Shown here: piece by piece, positions 1 to 8,798 of the stretch
How the letters are laid out: each line of letters opens with the position of its first letter
Position numbering within the stretch: the first letter of the stretch is position 1
Assembly (NCBI GenBank): GCA_018066965.1
Contig: JAGPVP010000073.1
Span: forward strand, 1 to 56,643
Direction of reading: 5' to 3'
From: Zhongshania sp.
Lineage (GTDB): Bacteria; Pseudomonadota; Gammaproteobacteria; Pseudomonadales; Spongiibacteraceae
Length of the DNA: 56,643 bases
Program-made: the position numbers and the translations under genes
The notes under the pieces: model-generated
The model's input: the letters and a program-made list of their open reading frames with translations, nothing else
What the model was told of the DNA's origin: nothing
Databases searched by the model: none

Positions 1-210
1 CTCACTGCCTTAGATTATTTGGGTTTTGGTCTGCCGCCACCAGTATCGAGCTGGGGAGAATTACTAAAACAAGGCACCGAAAATCTCGAAGCACTTTGGT
101 TAGTTGGCTCAGTGGTTATTGCCATGACCGTTATTCTCATGTTGGTCGCCTATGTTGGCGAAGCAATACGCGATGCCTACGATCCACGAAAATTCAGCTT
201 TTATGAATAA
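1..210 (+). CDS. ABC transporter permease, C-terminal end (YejE-like, partial)
   Basis: The reading frame is open from base 1 and stops with TAA at 208-210, so only the last 69 residues are in the window. They start with the LDYLGFGLPPP segment typical of the conserved cytoplasmic loop of oligopeptide/microcin-C importer permeases (BPD_transp_1 family, YejE type). A hydrophobic membrane helix (LWLVGSVVIAMTVILMLVAYV) and a short DAYDPRK tail follow. It would be an inner-membrane subunit of the importer completed by the binding protein and the two ATPases directly downstream. An internal TTG at 19 is not the true start. Assignment to the YejE branch rather than DppC is by similarity remembered, with moderate certainty. 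Confidence 0.85.
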   Translation, partial: LTALDYLGFGLPPPVSSWGELLKQGTENLEALWLVGSVVIAMTVILMLVAYVGEAIRDAYDPRKFSFYE

Positions 211-218
211 GTCTAACT

Positions 219-2027
219 ATGCGTAATTTACTGCTCGGTCTATTTGTCACGTTCGCGGGTTTTATTAGTATTAGCGCTCAGGCTCTGCCTGAGAAATTGC
301 CCGACAATTTAGCTTGGCAAACCAATTTGAGTGACCCGATTTTTGCCGATCCACATGCAAAACGTGGCGGTCGCTACCGGAGCTTTGTTATCACCTTCCC
401 CCTCACATTACGCTTGGTGGGGCCCGATTCCAATGGCAGCTTTGCAAGCTATATGCGCGCCAACAATATGAGTTTAGTTGGTATTCATCCCAACACCCGA
501 AACCCCATTCCTGAGCTGGCTACTGAATGGGCCTTCGGAGATGACGGCCACAGCATTTATTTTAAGCTTGATCCTGACGCGCGCTGGTCTGATGGCACAC
601 CGGTCACCGCCGATGACTACGTATTTGGCTTGGAATTTATGCGCTCCAAATTCATTTTGGCGCCCTGGTACAACAACTATTTCAGTGAAATCATCACTGA
701 TCTTGTTAAGTACGATGACTACACAATAGGTATTGAGGGTGCTAATCCTAAACCAGAGGATGAGATGTTGTTTGAATACAGCGTTTCACCTGTGCCCGCA
801 CATTTTCATAAGCTCGACGAAAATTGGGTAAGGGATTACAACTGGCGTATAGAACCCAATACCGGCCCTTACAAAATTAGCGAAATTCGCAAAGGCAAGT
901 ATGTCGAATTCACCCGTAAAGAAGACTGGTGGGCTAACGACAAGCGTTATTTTAAATATCGCTACAATCCAGATCATATTCGCGTAAAGCTAATCCGCGA
1001 TTTCAACATTGCCTACCAGTATTTTCGTAAAGGCGAGCTAGACACCTTCCCCCTATTAATGCCGCGCTTTTGGCATAAAAAGGCCCAAGGTGATATTTAT
1101 GAGAACGGCTACGTCGGTAAAATTAAATTTTATAACGATGTACCACAACCCACCAGCGGGCTGTTTTTAAATGAAGACGCCGCTCTTCTAGACGACGTTA
1201 ATGTCCGCTATGCCATTGCGCATGCCTTAAATATCGACAAAGTGATAAACACGGTATTGCACGGAGATTATGAGCGCTTAGAAACAGCGCATGATGGTTT
1301 TGGCGATTACACCAATACCGCAATTCGGGCGCGAAAATTTGATCTTAAGAAAGCGGCAGAGTATCTCGACAAAGCCGGTTGGAGCGAACGAAATAGCGAC
1401 GGGATTCGGATTAAAGACGGCAATCCGCTGAAAATACGCATCACCTATTTCAGAAGCGAACATAACGATCGATTGGTTATTCTTGCTCAAGAAGCACGTA
1501 AAGCCGGCATCGATTTCCAATTGCAGTTATTGGATATGTCTACCGCCTTTAAGCAGATAATGGAGAAGAAACATCAAGCCGCATGGATGGGTTGGGCTGG
1601 TAGCGGTTTATCGCCCAGTTACTGGCAATCATACCACTCCGACAACGCTCATAAGCCGCAAACAAATAACATCACCAATACCGACAATAAAGCCTTAGAT
1701 GCCAAAATAATGGCCTATCGCGCCGCCACCAACAAAGCCACGCGGGTTAAGCTAGCCCATGAGGTTGAACAGATGATTCACGATCAAGGCTCGTTTATTC
1801 CCACGTTTAAAGTGCCCTATACCCGCGAAGCTTTCTGGCGCTGGGTAAAACTACCACCAAGCCACGGCACCCGTACCAGTGAAACCCTGTTCGACCCGCT
1901 CGGTGGCAGCGGTGGATTGTTTTGGATTGACGCGGACGAGCAGCAAACCATCTTAGACGCCAAGGCAAAAAGCCAAGCGTTGCCACAAATTATTATTATC
2001 GATAAGACCTGGGCGGTAAAACCATGA
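219..2027 (+). CDS. Extracellular solute-binding protein, family 5 (YejA-like)
   Basis: This 602-residue protein begins with a clear Sec signal peptide: basic RN, a hydrophobic LLLGLFVTFAGFISIS core, and an AQA cleavage site near residue 21. The mature part has the SBP_bac_5 fold pattern, with a WSDGTPVTADDYVF motif near residue 125 that is typical of peptide-binding proteins. It would capture peptides in the periplasm and hand them to the permeases encoded upstream. It starts 8 bp after the permease gene, and its end overlaps the next ATPase gene by 4 bp (ATGA), so all belong to one operon. The substrate (peptides, microcin-C-like compounds or other) cannot be read from sequence. Confidence 0.88.
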   Translation: MRNLLLGLFVTFAGFISISAQALPEKLPDNLAWQTNLSDPIFADPHAKRGGRYRSFVITFPLTLRLVGPDSNGSFASYMRANNMSLVGIHPNTRNPIPELATEWAFGDDGHSIYFKLDPDARWSDGTPVTADDYVFGLEFMRSKFILAPWYNNYFSEIITDLVKYDDYTIGIEGANPKPEDEMLFEYSVSPVPAHFHKLDENWVRDYNWRIEPNTGPYKISEIRKGKYVEFTRKEDWWANDKRYFKYRYNPDHIRVKLIRDFNIAYQYFRKGELDTFPLLMPRFWHKKAQGDIYENGYVGKIKFYNDVPQPTSGLFLNEDAALLDDVNVRYAIAHALNIDKVINTVLHGDYERLETAHDGFGDYTNTAIRARKFDLKKAAEYLDKAGWSERNSDGIRIKDGNPLKIRITYFRSEHNDRLVILAQEARKAGIDFQLQLLDMSTAFKQIMEKKHQAAWMGWAGSGLSPSYWQSYHSDNAHKPQTNNITNTDNKALDAKIMAYRAATNKATRVKLAHEVEQMIHDQGSFIPTFKVPYTREAFWRWVKLPPSHGTRTSETLFDPLGGSGGLFWIDADEQQTILDAKAKSQALPQIIIIDKTWAVKP

Positions 2028-3007
2028 GTCTACTGTCAGTACAGCAATTATCGGTTTCTATTCGCGGTGACGATGGCGTTCCACGCGAGCTTGTCAGCTC
2101 AGTGTCGTTTGATATTGCCGCAGGTAAAACCCTTGGACTGGTTGGCGAATCTGGCTGTGGTAAAAGTCTGACTGCCATGTCTATTCTGGATTTACTGCCA
2201 AAACCACAAGCGCTACGCAGCAATGGCAAGCTACTGTTTAAAGGCGAGAACATCAGTACCGCCAGCCCTGCCCGTCTACGCCAAATTCGCGGCAAGAATA
2301 TCGCCGTTATTTTTCAAGATCCGATGACTGCGTTAAATCCTGTGCAAACGGTTATGCAGCAAATTATTGAAGTGCTGCGCATTCATTTCCCCACCCAATC
2401 CCGTAAAGCGCATCGCGACCGCGTGTTATCACTTCTACGTGAAGTCGGCATTCCAGCGCCAGAAGCGCGGTTATCTGCTTATCCGCATCAGCTTTCTGGC
2501 GGTATGCGGCAACGGGTTATGATTGCAATGGCGCTGGCCTGCGAACCCGATTTACTGATTGCAGACGAACCGACCACCGCGTTAGACGTGACTATTCAAT
2601 CGCAAATCGTTCGGCTATTAAAAGGCCTGCAGGCCAAAAATGGCATGGCCATGTTATTTATTACCCACGACTTGGCCTTGGTATCGCAGGTTAGCGATCA
2701 TATCGCTGTGATGTATGCCGGAAAAATTGCGGAATATGGGCCGGCGCAACAGGTGTTTGCCACCCCCCGCCACCCCTACACACAAAGCTTGATTGCGGCG
2801 CTTCCGGGTGTAAATCATCCGCCCAAATCACCGTTGTTGGCCTTAGAAGGCCAAGTGCCTGCTATCGAGAACATGCCAGTGGGGTGTCGCTTCGCTAATC
2901 GCTGCCGCCACGTTGCGGATATTTGCAAGGTCGATGTGCCACCACAAGACAGAACCGCAGATTCAACGATGGTAGCGTGTCACCGCTGGAAGGAGATTAT
3001 GCAATGA
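2024..3007 (+). CDS. Peptide ABC transporter ATPase, first subunit (DppD/OppD-type)
   Basis: The 327-residue ATPase has Walker A GESGCGKS at about residues 41-48, Q-loop region [11 protein letters not shown], signature LSGGMRQRV, Walker B LLIADEP and an H-loop ITHDL. Its C-terminal oligo_HPY extension carries the cysteine-containing CRFANRC motif. It would hydrolyse ATP on the cytoplasmic face to drive import through the upstream permeases. It overlaps the binding-protein gene by 4 bp and the second ATPase by 4 bp (ATGA), indicating translational coupling. In E. coli the equivalent YejF is one fused protein with two ATPase domains. Here the two halves are separate genes. Confidence 0.92.
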   Translation: MSLLSVQQLSVSIRGDDGVPRELVSSVSFDIAAGKTLGLVGESGCGKSLTAMSILDLLPKPQALRSNGKLLFKGENISTASPARLRQIRGKNIAVIFQDPMTALNPVQTVMQQIIEVLRIHFPTQSRKAHRDRVLSLLREVGIPAPEARLSAYPHQLSGGMRQRVMIAMALACEPDLLIADEPTTALDVTIQSQIVRLLKGLQAKNGMAMLFITHDLALVSQVSDHIAVMYAGKIAEYGPAQQVFATPRHPYTQSLIAALPGVNHPPKSPLLALEGQVPAIENMPVGCRFANRCRHVADICKVDVPPQDRTADSTMVACHRWKEIMQ

Positions 3008-3984
3008 ATGAGGCAATTCTCGACGTTCAAGATCTGCAGTTACACTTCTCTCAACGCAGTGGGATTTTTGGTCGCGAGCGGGCTGTTGTCAGAGCCGTCG
3101 ACGGCATCAGTTTTCAATTGCGCGCCGGTGAAACCCTAGGGTTGGTAGGTGAATCTGGTTGCGGGAAAAGCAGCTTGGGCAAGGCCTTGCTAAATTTACA
3201 TAAGCCCACCGCTGGCACTGTAATGTATCAGGGCAAAGATATTGCGGGGCTGTCAGATCGCGCGATGCGGGAATACCGTCGTTCTCTGCAAATAATATTT
3301 CAAGACCCCTTCGAGTCATTAAATAGCCGCCATACCGTTGCCGCTATATTGGAAGAGCCGCTAATAATTCATCGCATTGGTGATCGTGAAAGCCGTGCTC
3401 AGCGTGTGGCTGAGTTACTAGATATGGTCGGGCTGCCAAGTTCAGCAAGTAGCAAATATCCGCATGAGTTTTCTGGTGGCCAGCGCCAGCGTATTGGTAT
3501 TGCCAGAGCTATTGCGCTAAAGCCCAGCGTGCTGATTTGTGATGAGGCGGTGTCTGCGCTAGATGTTTCGGTGCAGGCGCAAATACTCAATTTGCTACTT
3601 GAAATCCAGCAGGAACTGCACCTCAGCATGCTGTTTATTTCCCACGATCTTGCCGTGGTTAGACATATGAGTGACCGTATTGCGGTCATGTATTTAGGTC
3701 AAATTATCGAGATAGGCGATGCGCAAACCATTTATCACCAAGCTCGCCACCCCTATACCCAGGGTTTACTGGCCGCAATACCAAAACTCGGCAGTTTAGC
3801 CGAGGAAGTTAGCCAGATCGGTGGCGACATTCCCTCCCCGATGGCGCCGCCGTCAGGATGCCGTTTTCATACCCGTTGCGCCTTCGCCCAAGCGAAGTGC
3901 AAGATCGAGCCGCCACCATTGCGTGCAGAAAACGGCACACATTTTACCGCCTGTCATTTTTGGGAAAATCTCAGTGCAGCCTAG
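3004..3984 (+). CDS. Peptide ABC transporter ATPase, second subunit (DppF/OppF-type)
   Basis: The start chosen is ATG 3004, which overlaps the upstream stop as ATGA and gives 326 residues. A longer in-frame start at 2923 lies inside the previous gene and adds residues unlike the family. Motifs seen are Walker [10 protein letters not shown] (about 49-57), FQDPFESLNSR, signature FSGGQRQRIGIARA, Walker B VLICDEA and H-loop ISHDLAVV, plus a C-terminal CRFHTRC motif. It pairs with the preceding ATPase as a heterodimer energising the importer. The operon appears to end here. The next 134 bases hold no gene and no clear terminator. Confidence 0.92.
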   Translation: MNEAILDVQDLQLHFSQRSGIFGRERAVVRAVDGISFQLRAGETLGLVGESGCGKSSLGKALLNLHKPTAGTVMYQGKDIAGLSDRAMREYRRSLQIIFQDPFESLNSRHTVAAILEEPLIIHRIGDRESRAQRVAELLDMVGLPSSASSKYPHEFSGGQRQRIGIARAIALKPSVLICDEAVSALDVSVQAQILNLLLEIQQELHLSMLFISHDLAVVRHMSDRIAVMYLGQIIEIGDAQTIYHQARHPYTQGLLAAIPKLGSLAEEVSQIGGDIPSPMAPPSGCRFHTRCAFAQAKCKIEPPPLRAENGTHFTACHFWENLSAA

Positions 3985-4118
3985 ATTCAGTAAATAGAGC
4001 CGCAGATAAGCTCCATTCTTAATCAATACGGGGTAAACTTCTGTCCTTACATTTTTGCAGCTTAACCATATAACGCCCTGCGGTAGCTGCGTAGCAAACT
4101 CAAACACTAAGGCTTAGC

Positions 4119-5216
4119 GTGCGTAACATCTACCCGTCACACAAAGATCGCGTCCCGCTTAAATATGCGCGCAGTATGCTGCAAGTGGCTGAAGCTCAGG
4201 GCTACAATGGCAAAGAGCTATTGCGCTCATTAGACCTGCCAATTGATCCGCTCGCCCAAAATGCAGATTTAAATGCCCTAATCGACGGCCGTTACTACAG
4301 TCAAATTTATCGTCGCGTCATGTGGTTGCTGCAAGACGAATCCTTTGGCTTAGGTTTAGATCAGCGCACTCCAGCAGGCAGCTTTCGCATGCTTTGTTTG
4401 TTTATTATTCATTGTGAAACACTAGAGCAAGCATTGAGCAGGGCCGCGGAATTTATTAATTTTTGCCGCACTCTAAGCAACGCGCCAAATAGCACCACTC
4501 GGCCGGTAGAACGCTTAGGCGACGGTACTGCGCTTTATCGTTTCCCCGAAAACGTCAATTTAGTTGCGGCCAGCGACATTAATGCCGCCAGTACCACCAT
4601 TGCACATACTATGGCTATTTGGCGGCGCTTTTGTCAGTGGCTAATTGGTAAACCGCTAGATTTAATCGCTGTTCACTTGCAAGCTGACGCCCCAGAGCGA
4701 GCGGAATATTTCGAGCAGTTATTCGGCTGTGAAATACGTTTTGGCTGCGAGCACAATGCATTTTTGCTTGCGGAATACTGCCTAGACTGCCCGCTCATTC
4801 ACACCGAAGAGTCGCTGCGTAAATTTCTGCGCAACGCGCCATATCACTTATTGGTCTCGCAGGAAGATGATGACAGTTCCCTGCTTTCACAAATGAAACG
4901 TATTGTGGGTAGCGACTTAAGTCACGAATTTCCGAGCGTGGTAGTGATGGCAGAGCAATTAAATATGTCGGTGCGGACCCTGCGCCGGCGGTTGAAAGAT
5001 TTGGATACCACCTACCAGCGCTTTAAAGATGAGCTACGCCAAGAGCACGCCACACGCTGGCTTAACCAACCTGAGCTGAAAGTGAATGCGGTGTCTGCCC
5101 TGCTTGGTTTTGACGAGCCCAGCGCCTTCCACCGCTCGTTTAAAAAATGGACGGGGATGACACCCGGCGAGTATCGCGCTAGTCGTCAGCCCCATATAAA
5201 TATTGAAAAGGCGTGA
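4119..5216 (+). CDS. AraC-family transcriptional regulator
   Basis: This 365-residue protein has an N-terminal arabinose-binding-type effector domain (about residues 20-210; PF12625 type by pattern) and a C-terminal AraC helix-turn-helix module. In the latter, MSVRTLRRRL and the LGFDEPSAFHRSFKKWTGMTPGEYR recognition/second-HTH segment are clear. It starts at GTG 4119, with AAGG about 6 bases upstream. Relatives often control catabolic or lipid genes, but the ligand and targets here are unknown. Neighbours on the same strand are the peptide-importer operon and a PTP-type phosphatase, so either could be a target. No operator was identified. Confidence 0.9.
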   Translation: MRNIYPSHKDRVPLKYARSMLQVAEAQGYNGKELLRSLDLPIDPLAQNADLNALIDGRYYSQIYRRVMWLLQDESFGLGLDQRTPAGSFRMLCLFIIHCETLEQALSRAAEFINFCRTLSNAPNSTTRPVERLGDGTALYRFPENVNLVAASDINAASTTIAHTMAIWRRFCQWLIGKPLDLIAVHLQADAPERAEYFEQLFGCEIRFGCEHNAFLLAEYCLDCPLIHTEESLRKFLRNAPYHLLVSQEDDDSSLLSQMKRIVGSDLSHEFPSVVVMAEQLNMSVRTLRRRLKDLDTTYQRFKDELRQEHATRWLNQPELKVNAVSALLGFDEPSAFHRSFKKWTGMTPGEYRASRQPHINIEKA

Positions 5217-5256
5217 AAACGCCTAATTTATTACATGAGATATAAGATTTAATATC

Positions 5257-6150
5257 ATGAATACACTAGATTTAATTCACGCAACACCGCAATTTAACGC
5301 CGAGTCTATACCCGCGAAAATCCGGGCTATTCCTGCATTACTCCCACCGTCGCAGCGAGAAGCGTTTCGTAAATTACCGTTTGATCGAATGCATAATTTC
5401 CGCGACCTTGGGGGTTATCGCACCACTGATAATCGTCAACTTAAATGGGGCCGCGTTTATCGCGCAGATAAGCTCTCGTCACTTAGCGATGAAGATCAGA
5501 ATTACATTTTACGATTAGGTATTCGCCAAGTTAGTGACTTTCGCTCTAACGAAGAGCGCCAAGACGCGCCCCATAAGCTGCCCACGAACGCCGGTATTAC
5601 CGTCAATGAATTACCGATTACCGTCGACGCTGCACAAATCGAGCGCATTACCGCGCAGCTACACGAAGAAAATGTCACAGCCGACGATATGGCGCATTTT
5701 TTAGTTGAGGCGAATCGCGAAATGGTCGAGCGCTTCACGCCTATTTATAAGCAATGGTTACAAGCCCTGCTAAGTGAAGACAGCTACCCTCAGGTATTCC
5801 ACTGCACTGCCGGTAAAGACCGCACCGGGCTGGGCGCAGCTTTGTTGTTAAGTATTCTCGGCGTACCGCATGACACCATTGTTCAGGACTATCTCGCAAC
5901 TAATACCTTCACTGCCGCCAGAGTTGACCATATTGTGCATTACGTTCATGAAAAAACGATGCACCAAGTTAACCAAGACGTAATTCGCACCCTGTTTACG
6001 GTACAGGAGCACTACCTGCGTGAAGCCTTTATTGCAATTGAAGAGGAATACCAAGACCTCGACAATTACATAGAAACCGCCCTAGGTTTTACTCAAATAG
6101 AACGAGCGGCCTTGCAAGCATTATTACTTGAACCGGCTAGTGACGTTTGA
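5257..6150 (+). CDS. Tyrosine/serine protein phosphatase, PTP-like (Y_phosphatase3)
   Basis: The 297-residue protein carries the cysteine-phosphatase P-loop HCTAGKDRTG at about residues 182-191 (catalytic Cys183, phosphate-binding Arg189). The upstream NFRDLGGYRT and GRVYRADKLSSLS segments are characteristic of bacterial Y_phosphatase3 proteins. No signal peptide is visible, so it is probably cytoplasmic. Such enzymes remove phosphate from phosphotyrosine, phosphoserine or phosphoinositides in different bacteria; the substrate here is unknown. Its stop overlaps the start of rlmG by 4 bp (ATGA), so the two are probably co-translated. Confidence 0.88.
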   Translation: MNTLDLIHATPQFNAESIPAKIRAIPALLPPSQREAFRKLPFDRMHNFRDLGGYRTTDNRQLKWGRVYRADKLSSLSDEDQNYILRLGIRQVSDFRSNEERQDAPHKLPTNAGITVNELPITVDAAQIERITAQLHEENVTADDMAHFLVEANREMVERFTPIYKQWLQALLSEDSYPQVFHCTAGKDRTGLGAALLLSILGVPHDTIVQDYLATNTFTAARVDHIVHYVHEKTMHQVNQDVIRTLFTVQEHYLREAFIAIEEEYQDLDNYIETALGFTQIERAALQALLLEPASDV

Positions 6151-7280
6151 TGCCACAACTAGCTTTGTTCGACACGCCCTTTGGCGAGCTACAGCTCAGC
6201 CGCCGTCCCCATAGAGAACGGGAAACTTTGCAAGCTTGGGACGCCGCAGATGAATATTTGTTACATCACCTTGCTAGCAATGAAATTGCAGCAGATAGCC
6301 GCTTTCTCATTGTTAATGATAGCCAAGGCAGTTTATGTACGGCCTTAGCCGCCTATAACTGCACCCTGTGGGCAGACTCCGCGATAGCTCAGCTTTCCGC
6401 CAATGAAAACTGCACAGGCAATCACCGCAAGGCGCCGGAATTTATTCCTGCAACCGACATCCCTCAGGGGGCGTTTGATTATATTTTATACAAACTTCCG
6501 AAAAGCCGATCTTTGCTGAAATATCAATTACAGCATCTGGCAGCTTTAGTTTCGTTACCGGAGCGGTTTATCGGTGCGGCAATGGCGCGGCATATTGATC
6601 AAAATGTGGTTGCCGCATTTTCCGATTATATTGCGCCCGCCAGACCGAGCTTAGCCCGAAAAAAAGCTCGGCTTATTCAATTGCAAAGCGCGCCGCAATC
6701 CACCGCGATTGACGATGACATCAAGACCATAACGCTGCCAGAACACGACTTAACATTGCATAACCGAGCGAATGTGTTTTCTCGTGACAAGCTGGATCGC
6801 GGTAGCCGCCTGTTGTTGCAAGGCATGGATAAATTATTGCATCCACAGCGGGTCTTAGACTTAGCCTGTGGCAACGGCCTGCTGGGTGTTTATGCTGCCC
6901 GAAAATGGCCAGACGCGAGTGTTCATTTTTTCGACGACTCTTTTCTGGCAATCGATTCGGCACGCAAAAATGTGGTAGCCAATTCAATTGCCGCCGATGC
7001 GAACATCCGCTTTAGTGCTGACGATTGTCTGTCGAACTACGACGGCGAGGCATTTGATTTAATCCTGTGTAATCCGCCCTTCCACCAAGATCACCATGTG
7101 GGCGACCATATTGCCCAAACCATGTTTCGCGACAGCGTAAAACATCTTGCGCCAACGGGAAGGCTCTGTGTGGTGGGCAACCGCCATTTGGGCTATCACG
7201 TTGTGCTGAAAAAGTTATTTGGCCACTGCGACATTATCGAATCCGATTCAAAATTTGTGGTTTTATTAGCGTATCGCTAA
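6147..7280 (+). CDS. rlmG: 23S rRNA (guanine-1835-N2)-methyltransferase RlmG
   Basis: At 377 residues it matches the length of E. coli RlmG (about 378). Near the N-terminus LQAWDAADEYLL is very close to the RlmG-specific LQAWEAADEYLL motif. The C-terminal half is a class I SAM-dependent methyltransferase with VLDLACGNGLLG (SAM loop) and LILCNPPFHQ (catalytic NPPF, typical of guanine-N2 methylases). It would methylate G1835 of 23S rRNA. The related enzyme RsmC is the main alternative, but the N-terminal motif favours RlmG. It is translationally coupled to the upstream phosphatase gene. Confidence 0.9.
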   Translation: MMPQLALFDTPFGELQLSRRPHRERETLQAWDAADEYLLHHLASNEIAADSRFLIVNDSQGSLCTALAAYNCTLWADSAIAQLSANENCTGNHRKAPEFIPATDIPQGAFDYILYKLPKSRSLLKYQLQHLAALVSLPERFIGAAMARHIDQNVVAAFSDYIAPARPSLARKKARLIQLQSAPQSTAIDDDIKTITLPEHDLTLHNRANVFSRDKLDRGSRLLLQGMDKLLHPQRVLDLACGNGLLGVYAARKWPDASVHFFDDSFLAIDSARKNVVANSIAADANIRFSADDCLSNYDGEAFDLILCNPPFHQDHHVGDHIAQTMFRDSVKHLAPTGRLCVVGNRHLGYHVVLKKLFGHCDIIESDSKFVVLLAYR

Positions 7281-7383
7281 AGACTAGTAATACGCGTGTA
7301 ACCCGCCAAACGGATGATGCCGCGATTTTTTATGAGTGCTATTTTAGGCTCATAAATTTATCGCTTGGATAATCTACATCTCA

Positions 7384-7875
7384 ATGCCCATTCATGTTGT
7401 TTTCGTCTGCCTAGGTAATATCTGCCGCTCCCCCGCCGCCCAAGGCGTGTTCGAGCAGTTAGTGCACGCGGCTGGTCTAGACGAGCTAATAAGCGTCGAT
7501 TCCTGCGGCACCGCCGCGTTTAATATCGGTAAATCGCCAGACGCACGCTCGGTAGCCGCCGCGCTACGCCGTGGTTATCGCATTGATCATCAAATTGCTC
7601 GCCAAATCGACGACGCCGATTACGCCCGAGCCAGCTATGTCGTGGCCATGGATCGTATGAATTTGACCAATGTTACGGCATGGGCTCCGAGCGGGTATCT
7701 AGGCGAAATAAAGTTGCTAATGGACTACTGCGGGCACGCTGGCAACACCCAAATTCCAGACCCGTATTATGGTGAAGATTCAGCCTTCGACCAGGTGATT
7801 GCTCAAATTGAAATTGCCAGCCAAGGCCTACTGAGTTACATCTGTGAAAAACACGGTTTGGCCTTAGCGCACTGA
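7384..7875 (+). CDS. Low-molecular-weight protein-tyrosine phosphatase
   Basis: This 163-residue cytoplasmic enzyme has the LMW-PTP P-loop VCLGNICRSP starting at residue 8 (nucleophile Cys9, Arg15) and the general-acid loop DPYYGED near residue 127. The length is typical (about 155-160). It hydrolyses phosphotyrosine in proteins or small phosphate esters. No BY-kinase or exopolysaccharide cluster lies nearby, so it is more likely the eukaryote-like housekeeping type than a Wzb partner. No good Shine-Dalgarno precedes ATG 7384. The next gene begins 27 bp downstream. Confidence 0.93.
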   Translation: MPIHVVFVCLGNICRSPAAQGVFEQLVHAAGLDELISVDSCGTAAFNIGKSPDARSVAAALRRGYRIDHQIARQIDDADYARASYVVAMDRMNLTNVTAWAPSGYLGEIKLLMDYCGHAGNTQIPDPYYGEDSAFDQVIAQIEIASQGLLSYICEKHGLALAH

Positions 7876-7902
7876 TATTAATAAAAATAATAGGAGATAC
7901 CC

Positions 7903-8775
7903 ATGCACTTTGTTTTATCAACTTCCTTCAGCAGTGTTGCCGATTTAAAGCAGTTAGCTGTTGCCGCGGATGACTGCGGCTGGGAAGCCATGTCGTTTTC
8001 GGATCACGTGGTCAATCCAGAAAAAATTACCACCCCCTACCCTTATACAGAAAACGGCGAGCGACGCTGGCAACCATTTACCGACTGGCCCGACCCGTGG
8101 GTAATGATCGGCGCCTTGGCGAGCATTACAAAAAATCTCAAATTCACCAATAATATTTTTGTGCTGCCTATGCGCAACCCCTTTTTGGTGGCCAAGGCGA
8201 TCAGTACCGCCGCTATTATCTCTGACAACCGGGTGATTCCCGCTATTGGCGTAGGTTGGTCTAAAGACGAGTTTGAGCTGCTTCAGCAAGATTTTCATAC
8301 CCGCGGCAAACGTGCTGACGAGATGATTGAGATTATGCGGCTGCTGTGGACTGGCGAGCTAGTCGAGTACCAAGGCAAGCACTACCAATTTCCACCATTA
8401 GAAATGAACCCCGCGCCAAGCGCGTATATTCCCATTTGGGTTGGTGGTATTAGCGAAGCGGCGATGCGCCGCGCAGCAAGAATTGGGGATGGCTGGGTGA
8501 CAGATTTACAAAGCGGTGCCGAAATTTTGGCCTGTATAGCGAAAATACAGCAGTACCGGCGCGAGTATGGTCGCGAGAATACGCCCTTCTCGGTAATGGC
8601 GACGCCATCAGATGCGTTTACACCTGATGCATATAGGCGCCTTGCAGAAGGCGGTGTGAGTCATATTTTGACCCAGCCATGGCCTTTCTACCACGGCGAC
8701 ACCCAAGACTTAGCCAAGAAAATTGATGGCATTAAACGCTACGCCGACGACTATATCGCCGTGGTAAATAATTAA
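7903..8775 (+). CDS. LLM-class flavin/F420-dependent oxidoreductase
   Basis: The 290-residue protein is a luciferase-like monooxygenase-fold enzyme (Bac_luciferase). It opens with MHFVLSTSFSS, has a SFSDHVV motif near residue 30, AIGVGWSKDEFELL near 110 and IPIWVGG near 178, all typical of the family. It resembles the subfamily annotated TIGR03619 (probable F420-dependent). F420 use in a gammaproteobacterium is uncertain and FMN is equally possible. The substrate is unknown. The start has a good ribosome site (AGGAG, 7 bases before ATG). It converges on rlmD with 23 bp between stops and no obvious terminator. Confidence 0.85.
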   Translation: MHFVLSTSFSSVADLKQLAVAADDCGWEAMSFSDHVVNPEKITTPYPYTENGERRWQPFTDWPDPWVMIGALASITKNLKFTNNIFVLPMRNPFLVAKAISTAAIISDNRVIPAIGVGWSKDEFELLQQDFHTRGKRADEMIEIMRLLWTGELVEYQGKHYQFPPLEMNPAPSAYIPIWVGGISEAAMRRAARIGDGWVTDLQSGAEILACIAKIQQYRREYGRENTPFSVMATPSDAFTPDAYRRLAEGGVSHILTQPWPFYHGDTQDLAKKIDGIKRYADDYIAVVNN

Positions 8776-8798
8776 ATTTGCTGCGTCGTCCTGCGCTA

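Noticed and set aside
2923..3003. N-terminal extension of the second ATPase starting at 2923
   Set aside because: It lies inside the first ATPase gene and encodes residues unlike the family; ATG 3004 gives an ATGA overlap and the expected length.
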